A stretch of DNA of 64,000 bases, from the NCBI RefSeq assembly GCF_001887775.1, contig NZ_CP015519.1, positions 1,240,001 to 1,304,000 of the forward strand. Direction: 5' to 3'. A program made the translations under genes and the position numbers. The notes under the pieces were generated by a model that was not told the origin of the DNA, did no database searches, and worked only from the letters and a program-made list of their open reading frames with translations. Below are positions 34,349 to 43,185 of the stretch, one piece after another. Positions within the stretch are counted from its first letter, which is position 1, and each line of letters begins with the position of its first letter. This DNA is from Syntrophotalea acetylenivorans. GTDB lineage: Bacteria; Desulfobacterota; Desulfuromonadia; Desulfuromonadales; Syntrophotaleaceae.

Positions 34349-35401
34349 ATGAAGTTTTTCCGAAAAAAAAGGACGCTCACCAGCCTGGCCCGAACCTGCG
34401 GTTGAGCGGCTAAAATCGGTCCGACGGTCCTGTCGGACGCGCTACGGGGGCTGCCAGCCCCCACCGATCCCAACTTATTGGTCGGTTTCGAATCGAGCGA
34501 CGATGCCGCGGTCTATCGGCTTACCGACGACCTGGCGGTGGTCTCAACCGTCGATTACATCACCCCGCCGGTGGATGACCCGATCTGGTTCGGCCGTATC
34601 GCCGCCGCCAACGCTCTGTCTGACATCTACGCCATGGGCGGACGGCCGATTACCGCCCTGAATTTGGTGATGTATCCGGAAAAGAAGCTCGGTTCCGACA
34701 TCCTGCGAGAAATTCTCAAAGGAGGCCACGAAAAGGTCCTCGAGGCCGGCGCCAGTCTCGCCGGTGGTCATTCCACAGACAACGAGGAACCGGTCTATGG
34801 TCTGTCCGTGACCGGAGTGGTATCCCCCGAACGGATTCTCACCAACAACGGTGCCCGACCGGGAGACGTGCTGATTCTCACCAAGCCCCTGGGAACCGGC
34901 GTCCTCTTTAACGCCTGTCGCTCAGGCCGCTTGCCCCGAGCGGAACTCGACCCGGTGCTGCCGCAGATCGCCTTTCTTAACGGACCGGCCATGGAGATCG
35001 CCCTCAATTACGAAGTCCATGCCTGTACCGACATCACCGGTTTTGCTTTGGCCGGCCACACCCTGGAGATGGCCCGAGGCAGCAGCCTGGTGATTGAACT
35101 CGAGTATGCAGCCCTGCCCATTCATCCCCATGTTCTGGCGATGTACCAAAAGGGCGAGACCACCGGCAGCAACGGCGCCAACCGCAAACTGGTGGAAGGG
35201 AAACTGGACCTGCCAAGTCATTTGTCGGCTCCCCAGCGTGAACTGCTCTTCGATCCCCAAACCTCCGGCGGTCTTCTGCTGGCAGTCGCCGGGGATCAGG
35301 CCGATGCGCTACTGCGTGACTTGCACCAGGCCGGGATTGCAGCTTCGGCCATCATCGGTCGGGCGGTGGCCGGCCCCCGGCCGAGACTGCGAATTGTCTG
35401 A
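34349..35401 (+). CDS. selD: Selenide, water dikinase SelD, itself a selenoprotein
   Basis: 350 residues if the in-frame TGA at 34403-34405 is read as selenocysteine. Reading from ATG 34349 gives RTC-G-Sec19-AAKIGP, with Sec at the position equivalent to the catalytic Cys17 of E. coli SelD and Lys22 as the conserved active-site Lys. The following frame is unbroken with SDDAAVYRL, VYPEKKLGSD, TDITGFALAGH and DPQTSGGLL, all typical of SelD. SelD makes selenophosphate from selenide and ATP for Sec-tRNA synthesis. A downstream hairpin at 34419-34438 is the likely SECIS. The start is chosen because a Met there gives the full N-terminus with an AGGAAG ribosome site. Upstream genes suggest co-transcription with the radical SAM gene. 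Confidence 0.93.
34403..34438 (+). promoter_or_regulatory. In-frame UGA (Sec codon) and bacterial SECIS hairpin
   Basis: TGA at 34403-34405 is followed 13 bases later by GTCCGAC-GGTCCT-GTCGGAC (34419-34438), a perfect 7-bp stem with a GU-containing 6-base loop. The distance and form match bacterial SECIS elements, which bind SelB and must lie just after the UGA inside the coding sequence. The hairpin lies in codons that still make sense as SelD. Confidence 0.85.
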
Positions 35402-35483
35402 TGGTCGAGACGTTGACAATCGCGGCCTGAATCAGTGTCTATTTGCCTGAGCCGATATCCCCCGCCAGGTTACGGAACCAGTC

Positions 35484-35509
35484 AAAGCCCGGTCCTTAGA
35501 CCGGGCTTT
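35484..35509 (+). terminator. Intrinsic terminator after selD
   Basis: AAAGCCCGGTC-CTTA-GACCGGGCTTT is a perfect 11-bp stem, 82 bases after the selD stop codon. The rest of the 381-base gap to the rhodanese gene shows no gene; no tRNA-Sec (selC) is visible there. Confidence 0.75.
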
Positions 35510-35782
35510 GCTCGTCTTGAGCCATAACAGGGATTAGTCCTGAAAACACCCCACCTTATAGGTTTTTCCGATACCACCCTTGCCTTTTATCGATATTTAC
35601 AATTTGCAATCCTCAGGTTTTCTCTATATGTTTGCAACCTGAATTCGTCCTGTTTTATCTATCTCGGCCAGAAAAAAACCACCTGCCGTCCAGAGCTATT
35701 TCCGACCAGCACACATGACTGGGACCATCGGGTAAAAACTCAGCTATTAAAGGGACCATGCAGGCTGAAAAGGAGTATAAAA

Positions 35783-36202
35783 ATGAAGAAACTTTTTATG
35801 TTGATCGTCTCAGCCGTGGCCCTTCTCTCTGTTTCGGCCTGGGCAGGCAGTTACCACTACATCAGTGCCGCTGAGGTGAAACAAAAAGTGGAAACGCAAG
35901 AAGGCCTTCTCTTACTGGACATTCAGGTAAAAAAGGAGTTTGACCAGCATCATATTTCAGGAGCCATTGACACCTATGCCTATCCTGTGAAGTCGGAAAC
36001 TGACCGGAATAAATTGGCAGCCGTGCTGGGCCAGGCAAAAACAAGCGCAGAGCCCATTGTTATCATCTGTCCACGAGGCGGTGGCGGTGCGAAACGGGCC
36101 TACGATTATCTGAAAAGCCAAGACATTGCAGAAGGCCGATTGATGATTCTTGAGGGCGGTCAGGCCAAATGGCCCTACGAGGAGCTGCTGGCAAAAAAGT
36201 AA
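35783..36202 (+). CDS. Periplasmic rhodanese-domain protein
   Basis: 139 residues: signal peptide (MKKLFMLIVSAVALLSVSAWA) then a single rhodanese domain. The active-site loop carries the Cys in IICPRGGGGAKRA, a Gly-rich variant of the usual CxxGxR loop. Rhodaneses transfer sulfane sulfur; periplasmic single-domain ones occur in anaerobic respirers but their roles are ill-defined. Ribosome site AAAAGGAG precedes the ATG at ideal spacing. It is a single-gene unit ended by a strong terminator. Confidence 0.87.
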   Translation: MKKLFMLIVSAVALLSVSAWAGSYHYISAAEVKQKVETQEGLLLLDIQVKKEFDQHHISGAIDTYAYPVKSETDRNKLAAVLGQAKTSAEPIVIICPRGGGGAKRAYDYLKSQDIAEGRLMILEGGQAKWPYEELLAKK

Positions 36203-36231
36203 ATAAATTGTTTAAAATACGAGTCGGTCTA

Positions 36232-36263
36232 AAATGCCCACCCCGGAAACCGGGTGGGCATTT
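36232..36263 (+). terminator. Intrinsic terminator after the rhodanese gene
   Basis: AAATGCCCACCC and GGGTGGGCATTT form a 12-bp stem followed by a short T-rich tract. It ends the rhodanese transcript before the next gene. Confidence 0.85.
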
Positions 36264-36306
36264 ATTTTAAGAGAAACAGGCACACCGGATTTCTCGAAAG
36301 CGAAAC

Positions 36307-36759
36307 GTGATGTTCTTTTTTAGACGCAAAAGGCAAAATATAAAGTCAAAAGATGTTGTCGGAAAGACGCCGACAAAATCACGCCCGAGATATCTCAACA
36401 ACAATGAAATACCAAAAAGCTATTCAGAAAAAACCGCAGAGTCCTTGTTTTGCGGTCCTGAAAAATACAACTGCGCCCAGGCCGTACTGCTTACCTTTAA
36501 AAATCGTTTTGCAGTTCAAGATGCCGACATACAATCGGCTAAAACTATGGGCTACGGAAGAGTGCCAGGCGGCCTATGTGGTGCCTTATACGCTGGAAAA
36601 TATTTACTCTCTGACAGGGTAACATCCGAAAAACTAACACGTGAATTTGAGCGCAGGGCCGGCTCATCTCAATGTAAACGAATCTTAAAGCTCAAACTCA
36701 TTACATGCAAAGAATGTGTAGCGCTCACCGCCCGCTTAATAGATGAGTACTCCAAGTGA
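36307..36759 (+). CDS. C_GCAxxG_C_C family putative redox protein
   Basis: 150 residues. The conserved Cys pattern is present: YNCAQAVL, GGLCGALYAGKYLL and two Cys near the C-terminus (SSQCKR, ITCKECVAL). Members of this family are small cytoplasmic proteins of anaerobes thought to bind a redox metal centre or to handle thiols; no reaction is established. A basic N-terminal tail (FFRRKRQ) precedes the core. It lacks a strong ribosome site (overlapping GTGATG start). Base composition is more AT-rich than in the neighbours. Confidence 0.75.
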   Translation: MMFFFRRKRQNIKSKDVVGKTPTKSRPRYLNNNEIPKSYSEKTAESLFCGPEKYNCAQAVLLTFKNRFAVQDADIQSAKTMGYGRVPGGLCGALYAGKYLLSDRVTSEKLTREFERRAGSSQCKRILKLKLITCKECVALTARLIDEYSK

Positions 36760-36951
36760 CTATTTTCTAAAGACTTCACCGACGCAGTAACCTCTAAGCT
36801 TTTCCAGAGCCCCCACTTGAAATAGCTCTGACTTTTTCGCCAAGTCATCTGTCGAATCACCCGCAAAAAGTCCCACCCTGCACTTGAGGTGGCCCTTTTG
36901 CCTTTACATAGAGGAGATGGAACACAAAATTATTTGTTTTAGACCGCCAAA

Positions 36952-37185
36952 GGCAACGAATCCATCCTGCCGGTCGACGACGACCCGGCAACTAGGGATA
37001 TTGTCACCATGATACTGCAAACCTTGGGCTACCCGGTCATGGAAGCCGCCTCCGCCACAGAAGCCATAGCCCTTGCCGAGAGACACACTGGGGAGTTTCA
37101 CCTGCTAATCATCGATGTTATCATGCCGTAGATGAACGGAGTGGACCTGGCCACACGGATGGAATCTTTTTACCCCGGCTTCAAG
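36952..37185 (+). pseudogene. Remnant of a receiver domain (hybrid kinase or response regulator)
   Basis: Translates as ESILPVDDDPATRDIVTMILQ ... LLIIDVIMP-stop-MNGVDLA, an unmistakable receiver with VDDDP, phosphoacceptor Asp in IIDVIMP and the start of the next helix. A TAG at 37129-37131 replaces the usual Gly codon of the PGMNG turn, and the frame decays about 50 bases later around FKCLSC. No start codon or ribosome site precedes it, so it is the broken end of a larger gene. It lies between the C_GCAxxG gene and ferritin and adds to the AT-rich accessory look of this stretch. Confidence 0.75.
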
Positions 37186-37232
37186 TGCCTGTCATGCCCG
37201 GCCCCACCTGCCTCGGATCCCAGAGAGACAAA

Positions 37233-37263
37233 ATAGCCCGCTCCGGTGTCCCGGGCGGGCTAT
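37233..37263 (-). terminator. Intrinsic terminator-like hairpin after the ferritin gene
   Basis: ATAGCCCG and CGGGCTAT form an 8-bp stem around a GC-rich loop about 40 bases past the ferritin stop codon on the minus strand; a T-poor tail follows, so strength is uncertain. Confidence 0.6.
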
Positions 37264-37302
37264 ATTCGTTCTGCCTACGTTATCCAAGCTGCTGCTTTCG
37301 GA

Positions 37303-37800
37303 TCAGTTCTTATGCACCATCCCACCGATGGCCCGGTCGATAAAATAGACCCCGCTGCCCGCTTCGCCGATATTCTGTATCTTGTCGAGCACCTGCTGAA
37401 TCGTATGTTCCTCTTCGTGCTGTTCGGCCACATACCATTGCAGGAAATTAACCGTGGAGTGATCCTTTTCTTTGATGGCCGCATCCATTAACTCATTGAT
37501 CTTTGCCGTAACCAGCTTCTCGTGCTCCAGCACCTGCTTAAACATCTCGCTAATCGACTCGAATTCGGTAGCCGGCGCCTTGATCGCACCAAGAACCGGC
37601 AGTGCCCCGGTTTCATGGACATACTGGAAGAGCCGATGCATATGATCAAGCTCTTCCCTGGCCTGTTGCCGCAGAAATGCCGCGCTGCCATCCAGGCCTT
37701 TTATTTCAGCCCAGGCACTCATCTGCAGGTAAATATTTGAAGAATAATTTTCCAGATTGATCTGATTATTTAATTTCGTGACCATATTTTTACTTAACAT
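37303..37800 (-). CDS. ftn: Non-heme bacterial ferritin
   Basis: 165 residues from the Met at 37800, chosen because AAAGGAG precedes it; an upstream in-frame Met at 37830 is unlikely. The diiron ferroxidase ligands match E. coli FtnA numbering: E17, E50, H53, E94 and Q127, with E49, E126 and E130 for the third site. It stores iron as a 24-mer in the cytoplasm. It sits alone; no regulatory Fur box was identified with confidence. Confidence 0.95.
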   Translation of the reverse strand: MLSKNMVTKLNNQINLENYSSNIYLQMSAWAEIKGLDGSAAFLRQQAREELDHMHRLFQYVHETGALPVLGAIKAPATEFESISEMFKQVLEHEKLVTAKINELMDAAIKEKDHSTVNFLQWYVAEQHEEEHTIQQVLDKIQNIGEAGSGVYFIDRAIGGMVHKN

Positions 37801-37864
37801 GGCCGGAACTCCTTTCATAAGTCGCGTCAAACTACCTCAATTGCCTAATTTTACCACAGAACCA

Positions 37865-39508
37865 TCACTCCTTGCCCAGAAAGGAACGAGCCTTTTGCAG
37901 CCGCTGCAGCTTGGATTCGGCGGCGGCAACCTCGACCAACTTGGCATAATGGAATGCAGCCATCTCACGGTGACCGGCCAATTCGGCCGAGCGCCCCGCG
38001 CCATAAAGGCTGTTGAAGCGATTGGGGCTGCGCAAAAGTGCCGCCTGATAGTTAGCCAGCGCTTCGTCGTAACGCCCCATATCGAAGAGCATGTCGGCCA
38101 ACAGCTCATGGGCCGGCAGTACTTTTCCCGGGGTAACGGGATGCTTTTCCGTGGCCGCCTCTAGTGCCGCAGACTGACGCATAAGGGTCAGCCCTTCCTG
38201 CTTGTTGCCTTCCCCATAGGCCCGCCAGGCAGTCACCGCCAGGCGCTGAATTTCGATCTGCCCGGCCCAGTAGAGCGAGTTCTTCCCCGCCTTGGCTTCC
38301 AGAGCCGCCAGCCGCTCGATGGCACGGGCGACCATCATCGTATCGCCAGTGCGGGCGGCGCCGAGACCATTGGCGAAGTAGGTGATGGCCTCCATGGCAG
38401 GATTGATCTGCCAGGGATAGTTGTTCGGCGTCTGCGGTTTGAGGGCGGCGGCCGCCGCCCACTGCTGTCGTTCCAGCGCCAGACGGGCCGGCACGGCGGC
38501 AAAGGTATAGGCGGATGCCACATGGCTCTGGTATGGCCCCGACAAAGCCATCAGCTCGTCAAGCACCGCTTTAGCCTGGCTATCCTCGCCGCGCTGCAGA
38601 TAGGCATAGGCCAAGTAGTCAAGTGCATGCAGATAATGCAGGGATATTTTACCGTCCGCCGGATGTTTAAGGGCAGCATCGGCCGAACGCCGGTTCATGT
38701 CGATGGACTCGGGCCACAGGCCAAGGCGGGTAAAGATATGGGCCGGCATATGCAGCGCGTGGGGCACCTCGGGGGCGATGCTGCCGTAGCTGCGTGCCAC
38801 CTCCAGGGCCTGTTCAGCCAGAGGCGGATAATCCAGGGCATGGATGGTGTAGTGATGAGCTCCCGGGTGATCGGGGTTGTACTGCAGCACCTGCTTGGCG
38901 ATGGCTGCACTTTTCTTCTGCCTGGCGTAAGTCTTGTCCGCCGGGCTGGCAGTAGCCAGATATGCCAGGGCGTAGAAACTGGCCGCCTCCAGGTCATCGG
39001 GGAAGCTCTCGTAAACCTTGCGCCAGCTCTCGGCAAAGGCACTCAGGTTAGTTATTTCGGTGGAGTTGCGTCCCTGGGCGTAGTAGGCCGTGACCGCACT
39101 GACATAGGCCCGCTCATGTTCAGATTTGGCCATCTTCATAGCTGTAGCGGCCAGGGCCTTACCCCGATCAAAATCGGCTTGGTTTGGCGGGTCGGACCAC
39201 AGAGGATGAATGTAACTCATCGCCTGCCCCCAGTAGCCCATGGCACAATCCGGATCAGTTTGTATGGTAACGGCAAAGGCGGCGCGCGCCCCCACGTAGG
39301 TCATATGGTGCAGCAAGGCCAAACCACGTTGCGCTGTGCCGGCGGCTGTTTCATTGCAAACAAAAGGCACAGTCACGCTGCCCAGCTGCTGGCCGTAAAC
39401 ATTGACGGGATCTATGGGCGGCACACTCCCATGTTCCTCATGGGCCAGGGCCGCCGTCGATAACCCGCAAAAGAAGATCAAAAATCCCCATACGAGAAGT
39501 CGTTTCAT
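37865..39508 (-). CDS. Secreted TPR-repeat protein of unknown function
   Basis: 547 residues from Met 39508, preceded by TGGAGATCGG. Signal peptide (VWGFLIFFCGLSTAALA) then a His-rich start (AHEEHGSVPP) and a chain of about eight degenerate TPR or Sel1-like helical repeats. Conserved blocks include FNETAAGTAQRGLALLHHMTYVGA-type N-terminal and HMPAHIFTRLG, PADGKISLHYLHALDYLAYA and LPAHELLADMLFDMGRYDEAL. Such proteins occur in many proteobacteria near metal genes but have no known role. The ferritin gene follows on the same strand after about 65 bases, but the ferritin has its own ribosome site. Confidence 0.75.
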   Translation of the reverse strand: MKRLLVWGFLIFFCGLSTAALAHEEHGSVPPIDPVNVYGQQLGSVTVPFVCNETAAGTAQRGLALLHHMTYVGARAAFAVTIQTDPDCAMGYWGQAMSYIHPLWSDPPNQADFDRGKALAATAMKMAKSEHERAYVSAVTAYYAQGRNSTEITNLSAFAESWRKVYESFPDDLEAASFYALAYLATASPADKTYARQKKSAAIAKQVLQYNPDHPGAHHYTIHALDYPPLAEQALEVARSYGSIAPEVPHALHMPAHIFTRLGLWPESIDMNRRSADAALKHPADGKISLHYLHALDYLAYAYLQRGEDSQAKAVLDELMALSGPYQSHVASAYTFAAVPARLALERQQWAAAAALKPQTPNNYPWQINPAMEAITYFANGLGAARTGDTMMVARAIERLAALEAKAGKNSLYWAGQIEIQRLAVTAWRAYGEGNKQEGLTLMRQSAALEAATEKHPVTPGKVLPAHELLADMLFDMGRYDEALANYQAALLRSPNRFNSLYGAGRSAELAGHREMAAFHYAKLVEVAAAESKLQRLQKARSFLGKE

Positions 39509-39915
39509 GACCGATCTCCAGTCTGTATTGTTACCAAAAGCACAAAACCGCCTGTCAGACCAAGCTGACAACGGCGGCTTTCCTTTTCGATTTATACCAG
39601 TTTCGCCTGAAGGCCACGATTACCTCATGCCTCTTTTCAGCGAGCCTTAGATTCATCTATTTACTATAGCACTACGCTTTTATCAGGTTCAACACAGGGG
39701 GACCAGTCGACTTTCCAAAGACAACCATCGCAAGCAGCCATAATCCATGGCGCTTGTGTTTTCAGCGACAAGCAGGGAAAAAAGTTTCACTGGGAAACAT
39801 AGCGAGGTACTCTGGATTACCAACAGACTCAAGCGTTTCCACATCTACACATGAAAGCCAATGGTGTCCATGGCCTCGATTTAAAAACGGCAGATCGGCT
39901 GCAGGATTTGTCGGA

Positions 39916-39990
39916 GAGTATATATCTTGTTACAATAGCCGCCGAATACACTCTCCCTTGGGGGACAGGAATCCCGAAAGAGATTTAAGA
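39916..39990 (+). mobile_element. IS3-family transposase remnant (C-terminal scrap)
   Basis: A short stretch reads EYISCYNSRRIHSPLGDRNP, matching the conserved C-terminal end of IS3-family OrfB transposases (EYI-YN-RRxHSxLG-xxP). The DDE catalytic part and terminal repeats are not visible, so only a fossil is left. The rest of 39509-40094 shows no other gene. Confidence 0.6.
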
Positions 39991-40094
39991 AACCTGACCT
40001 GTACGGTGTGTCAACGAAACCGGTGGAACATCCTCGCCTTCGGCTCCCGCTGAATTCAATCGTTAAGTGTGCTTGCTGTAGAGAGAAATAACTG

Positions 40095-40967
40095 ATGAGA
40101 AAACTCTGTATTATTGGCTGCGGAAATGTCGGCAAAACACTCGGACGCCTGTGGAGTCAGGAAAAAGTTTTTACAATTGGTGACATCCTGAACCGTTCCG
40201 AGGAAAGTGGTTCATCAGCGGCCCGTTTTATCGGTGCCGGCCGGCCGGTCGCCGGGATTGCAGAGATGAGCCCCGCAGAAGTGTTCCTCATCGCCACCCC
40301 TGACGACCAGATAGGTGAATCGTGCCGCGCACTCGCTGCTTCCGGCCTCTTGCGCTCCGGTAACGTCGTGTTCCATTGCAGCGGTGCCCTGCCCTCAGCC
40401 GATCTTGTTTCAGCTAAAGAGGCCGGGGCCTGCATTGGAAGTGTTCATCCGGTCAAAAGCTTTGCGAATCCCGCTGAATCAGTCAAGACCTTTGGCGGTA
40501 CCTTCTGCGGGATGGAGGGCGACGACCAGGCGCTGGAAATTCTCCGTCCAGCCTTCGAGGCGGTCGGCGGGAAAACTATGGCGATAGATCCTCAATTCAA
40601 AACCATCTATCACACCGCGGCGGTAATGGTCTGCAATTACCTGACATCGTTGATCGAAATAGGCGCTCAAACTTACCTCAAGGCCGGACTGGATCGGGAG
40701 ACTGCCATGCAGGTAATGGAACCGATCGTGCGCGGCACCGTGGAGAACATCTTCAATTCGGGAACCGTACGGGCACTCACCGGACCGATAGCGAGAGGAG
40801 ACCACTCGATGGTTGCCAAACAACTCTCTGCGATATCTGACTGGAATCCGCGCTTTGGAAACCTCTATCGGGACCTGGGAGCGACCGCCCTGGAACTGTC
40901 CCGCCTGCAGGGCACCGCGTCATCGGACTCCCTTGCCGCGCTGGCCGAACTGCTGGAGCGAGACTAA
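40095..40967 (+). CDS. Rossmann-like DUF2520 protein
   Basis: 290 residues. The N-terminal Rossmann fold has the NAD(P)-binding loop CIIGCGNVGKTLGRLW (about 5-20) and the C-terminal part (about 130-280) is the helical DUF2520 domain (GSVHPVKSFANP, DPQFKTIYHTAAVMVCNYL). The layout resembles pyrroline-carboxylate and ketopantoate reductases, suggesting an NAD(P)-dependent reductase, but the substrate is unknown. No gene is co-directional within reach except the arsenic cluster 420 bases further on. Ribosome site weak (GAGAGAAAT). Confidence 0.85.
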   Translation: MRKLCIIGCGNVGKTLGRLWSQEKVFTIGDILNRSEESGSSAARFIGAGRPVAGIAEMSPAEVFLIATPDDQIGESCRALAASGLLRSGNVVFHCSGALPSADLVSAKEAGACIGSVHPVKSFANPAESVKTFGGTFCGMEGDDQALEILRPAFEAVGGKTMAIDPQFKTIYHTAAVMVCNYLTSLIEIGAQTYLKAGLDRETAMQVMEPIVRGTVENIFNSGTVRALTGPIARGDHSMVAKQLSAISDWNPRFGNLYRDLGATALELSRLQGTASSDSLAALAELLERD

Positions 40968-41132
40968 CAGGCTGTAGGCGCAAAAAGCCGCGCCGCATAG
41001 ATTTAACCAGCATAAGCGTTGCGTTCAGGGCAGGCATCCGCCTTCTCTCTGGTCGCACAGACCAACCCCCGTCAAGCATACCGCTCATCCGTTTTTCCGC
41101 CTCGTTCCAGGCACCGGCAGGAAATGATATAA

Positions 41133-41384
41133 TTCATTGAACGGGCCAACACCTTGAATGCCCATCGAAAGCTTACCGGTCAGGCTTTGAATAAAACCAT
41201 TCTGACCCGGGCAGAGGCGTATGCCGGTGATGGTTTTAAGGATGATGTCTTGCTGATGAGCATCACGCTCAAGAAGCCCCTTGTGCTGGATATTCGAAAG
41301 CATCCAACGTGTACCACCCTTTCCCCCTTGCGACCGATTCGGGGAGGGACGATAACTTTTCACCCCGTATCGGAAGGTTAAGAC
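41133..41384 (+). other. Possible coding remnant upstream of acr3, function unknown
   Basis: An 83-codon open frame reads FIERANTLNAHRKLTGQALNK ... GDGFKDDVLLMSITL and has protein-like composition, but there is no good start or ribosome site and an in-frame stop precedes it at 41130. It looks like the 3' end of a lost gene rather than a functional short gene. The 417-base gap 40968-41384 holds nothing else I can support. Confidence 0.3.
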
Positions 41385-42587
41385 ATGCAACTTCCAGAAT
41401 CCCTTTCTACGACAACAGCCAACGACGAACGGAAGATGTCCAACATTTTCGAGCGTTATCTGACGGTCTGGGTCGGGCTCTGTATCGTCGCCGGTATCGT
41501 TCTGGGAAGATTTGCGCCGAACCTTGCCCACACCCTTGATGGAATGTCGATCACGGTCAACAACGCGCCTATTGTATCTATTCCCATCGCGGTCTGTCTG
41601 TTTTTCATGATGTACCCGATCATGGTAAAGATCGATTTTGCCTCGGTGGTCAAAGCCGGCAAAAGCGGTAAACCTGTGCTGTTGACCCTGCTGGTGAATT
41701 GGGGCATCAAACCCTTTACCATGTATGCTCTGTCTCTGCTGTTTCTCGGCGTATTGTTCCGCGGTCTGATCGGTGCCGAGGCCATGGACCTGGTCAAGCT
41801 TCCCTTCGGCCTCGACCTGCCCGTGGGCGCGACCCATGGTGCCGGAACGGTGGTGCTGCACGAAGGGGTAAGGATGTTACAAATCCCTCTTTGGCGCAGT
41901 TATCTGGCCGGCTGCATTTTACTCGGCATTGCGCCCTGTACAGCCATGGTGCTGGTGTGGGGCTATCTGGCCCGGGGCAACGACGGCCTGACCCTGGTGA
42001 TGGTCGCCCTGAACTCGCTGACCATGCTGCTGCTCTACGGTGTGCTGGGCGGTTTCTTGCTAGGTATCGGCCGGCTGCCGGTGCCCTGGCAGGCCTTACT
42101 GCTGTCTATCGGCATCTACGTTGCCCTACCCTTGGTCGCCGGCTATTTCTCCCGCCGCTGGCTGATCGCGGCCAGGGGCAAGGAGTGGTTTCAGGACAAG
42201 TTTCTGCACAGGCTGACGCCGGTGACCATCATCGCTCTGCTGACTACGCTGGTGCTGCTGTTCAGCTTCAAGGGGGCTGTCATCTTGGGCACCCCTCTCA
42301 CCATTCTTTGGATCGCCATTCCCCTGTTCATCCAGACGGTGACGATCTTCGCTTTGACCTATGGAGCAGCCCAAAGGCTTGGCCTCAGCTACGAAAATGC
42401 CGCACCGGCCGCTCTCATCGGTGCCTCCAACCATTTCGAGGTGGCCATTGCCACTGCCGTCATGCTGTTCGGCCTTTCCTCCGGTGCGGCCCTGGCTACC
42501 GTCGTCGGAGTGCTGATTGAGGTCCCGCTGATGCTGATGCTGGTGGGCATATGCAAAAAAACCAGGGGATGGTTTCCATCGGCCTGA
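41385..42587 (+). CDS. acr3: Arsenite efflux transporter, ACR3 family
   Basis: 400 residues with ten hydrophobic helices. The family core is visible: [25 protein letters not shown], the helix-4 region with [19 protein letters not shown] containing the conserved Cys needed for arsenite transport, and [20 protein letters not shown] near the C-terminus. It pumps As(III) (and some Sb(III)) out of the cell with proton exchange. ATG 41385 has GGAAGG upstream; an alternative ATG at 41436 (MSNIF) would give a 17-residue shorter protein. It is followed by arsR. Confidence 0.95.
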   Translation: MQLPESLSTTTANDERKMSNIFERYLTVWVGLCIVAGIVLGRFAPNLAHTLDGMSITVNNAPIVSIPIAVCLFFMMYPIMVKIDFASVVKAGKSGKPVLLTLLVNWGIKPFTMYALSLLFLGVLFRGLIGAEAMDLVKLPFGLDLPVGATHGAGTVVLHEGVRMLQIPLWRSYLAGCILLGIAPCTAMVLVWGYLARGNDGLTLVMVALNSLTMLLLYGVLGGFLLGIGRLPVPWQALLLSIGIYVALPLVAGYFSRRWLIAARGKEWFQDKFLHRLTPVTIIALLTTLVLLFSFKGAVILGTPLTILWIAIPLFIQTVTIFALTYGAAQRLGLSYENAAPAALIGASNHFEVAIATAVMLFGLSSGAALATVVGVLIEVPLMLMLVGICKKTRGWFPSA

Positions 42588-42713
42588 CGGACGAACAGGC
42601 TGCCGGACAAGTAGCCAAAGAAGGGTCTTGAGCCCCAAACCCGCCCCTGCAGCCCAGACTCGGTTGCATCCAGGCGTCAAAAGAGAATGACCGGCAAAGT
42701 ATTTTTTCTTGAT

Positions 42714-42733
42714 ATATCCGAAAAACCGGATTA
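42714..42733. promoter_or_regulatory. ArsR-type operator before arsR
   Basis: ATATCCG-N6-CGGATTA inverted repeat, matching the repeat found again at 43115-43134. It touches the first possible ATG of arsR, so the downstream ATG (42745) is the better start. The spacing and the arms suggest a dimeric winged-helix regulator site; autoregulation by ArsR is the natural reading. Confidence 0.75.
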
Positions 42734-42744
42734 TGTTGTCAGTC

Positions 42745-43083
42745 ATGAAGAAAACTACCGCACTCTTCAAGGCTCTGGCTCACCAGACCCGGCTGCGCAT
42801 CCTATGTCTGCTTCTTGACGGAGAAGTGTGCGTTTGCCAGATTATGGCTGTGCTGGGCTTGCCCCAATCGACGGCTTCCCGCCATCTGGCCATCCTGAAA
42901 AATGCCGGACTGGTCGAAGACCGCCGTGACGGCACCTGGTCGCACTACTCCCTGGCCAGGAACGGCAGCCCCCTGGCCAGCCAGTTGCTGGAAGTTCTGG
43001 GGGAGAACCTGCCCCATACCACTATCGGGGCCAAGGATTGCCAAAAACTTGCAGAGGCTTTGCAAAAAAAAAACTGCGCCTGA
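42745..43083 (+). CDS. arsR: ArsR/SmtB-family arsenic-responsive repressor
   Basis: 112 residues. Winged helix-turn-helix (about 5-90) with the helix segment STASRHLAILKNAGLV. The metalloid-binding helix carries the Cys pair GEVCVCQI, the ELCVC-type site typical for As(III)-sensing ArsR. The arrangement acr3-arsR is common. Start placed at ATG 42745 because the operator overlaps the upstream ATG (42733); neither has a good ribosome site, so leaderless or coupled translation is possible. A second copy of the operator lies before the next gene. Confidence 0.93.
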   Translation: MKKTTALFKALAHQTRLRILCLLLDGEVCVCQIMAVLGLPQSTASRHLAILKNAGLVEDRRDGTWSHYSLARNGSPLASQLLEVLGENLPHTTIGAKDCQKLAEALQKKNCA

Positions 43084-43105
43084 TTTTTTAATTTTTTGGT
43101 TTTTT

Positions 43106-43137
43106 TTGACCCAAATATCCGCTTTTTCGGATATATA
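43106..43137 (+). promoter_or_regulatory. Promoter with embedded ArsR-type operator before the AhpD-like gene
   Basis: TTGACC (43106-43111) is followed by ATATCCG-CTTTTT-CGGATAT (43115-43134), a perfect 7-bp inverted repeat occupying the promoter spacer and running into GATATATAA at the -10 position. The same arms and spacing occur before arsR. Binding of ArsR here would block RNA polymerase directly. Confidence 0.8.
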
Positions 43138-43185
43138 ACCCGGCTGTACCATTGATATTTATTGCTCAAACTAGGAGAAGGACAG

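Noticed and set aside
35402-35782. Search for tRNA-Sec (selC) next to selD
   Set aside because: No cloverleaf or CCA end was found in the gap; only a terminator hairpin.
36760-36876. 38-codon minus-strand frame starting at GTG (MGLFAGDSTDDLAKK...)
   Set aside because: Protein-like, but too short, without a ribosome site or a known match; could be a scrap or chance. Noted because it abuts the converging stop codon.
41085-41861. Long minus-strand open frame opposite acr3
   Set aside because: Composition (Gln/His/Gly-rich) is that of an antisense shadow of a GC-rich gene; acr3 on the plus strand is certain.
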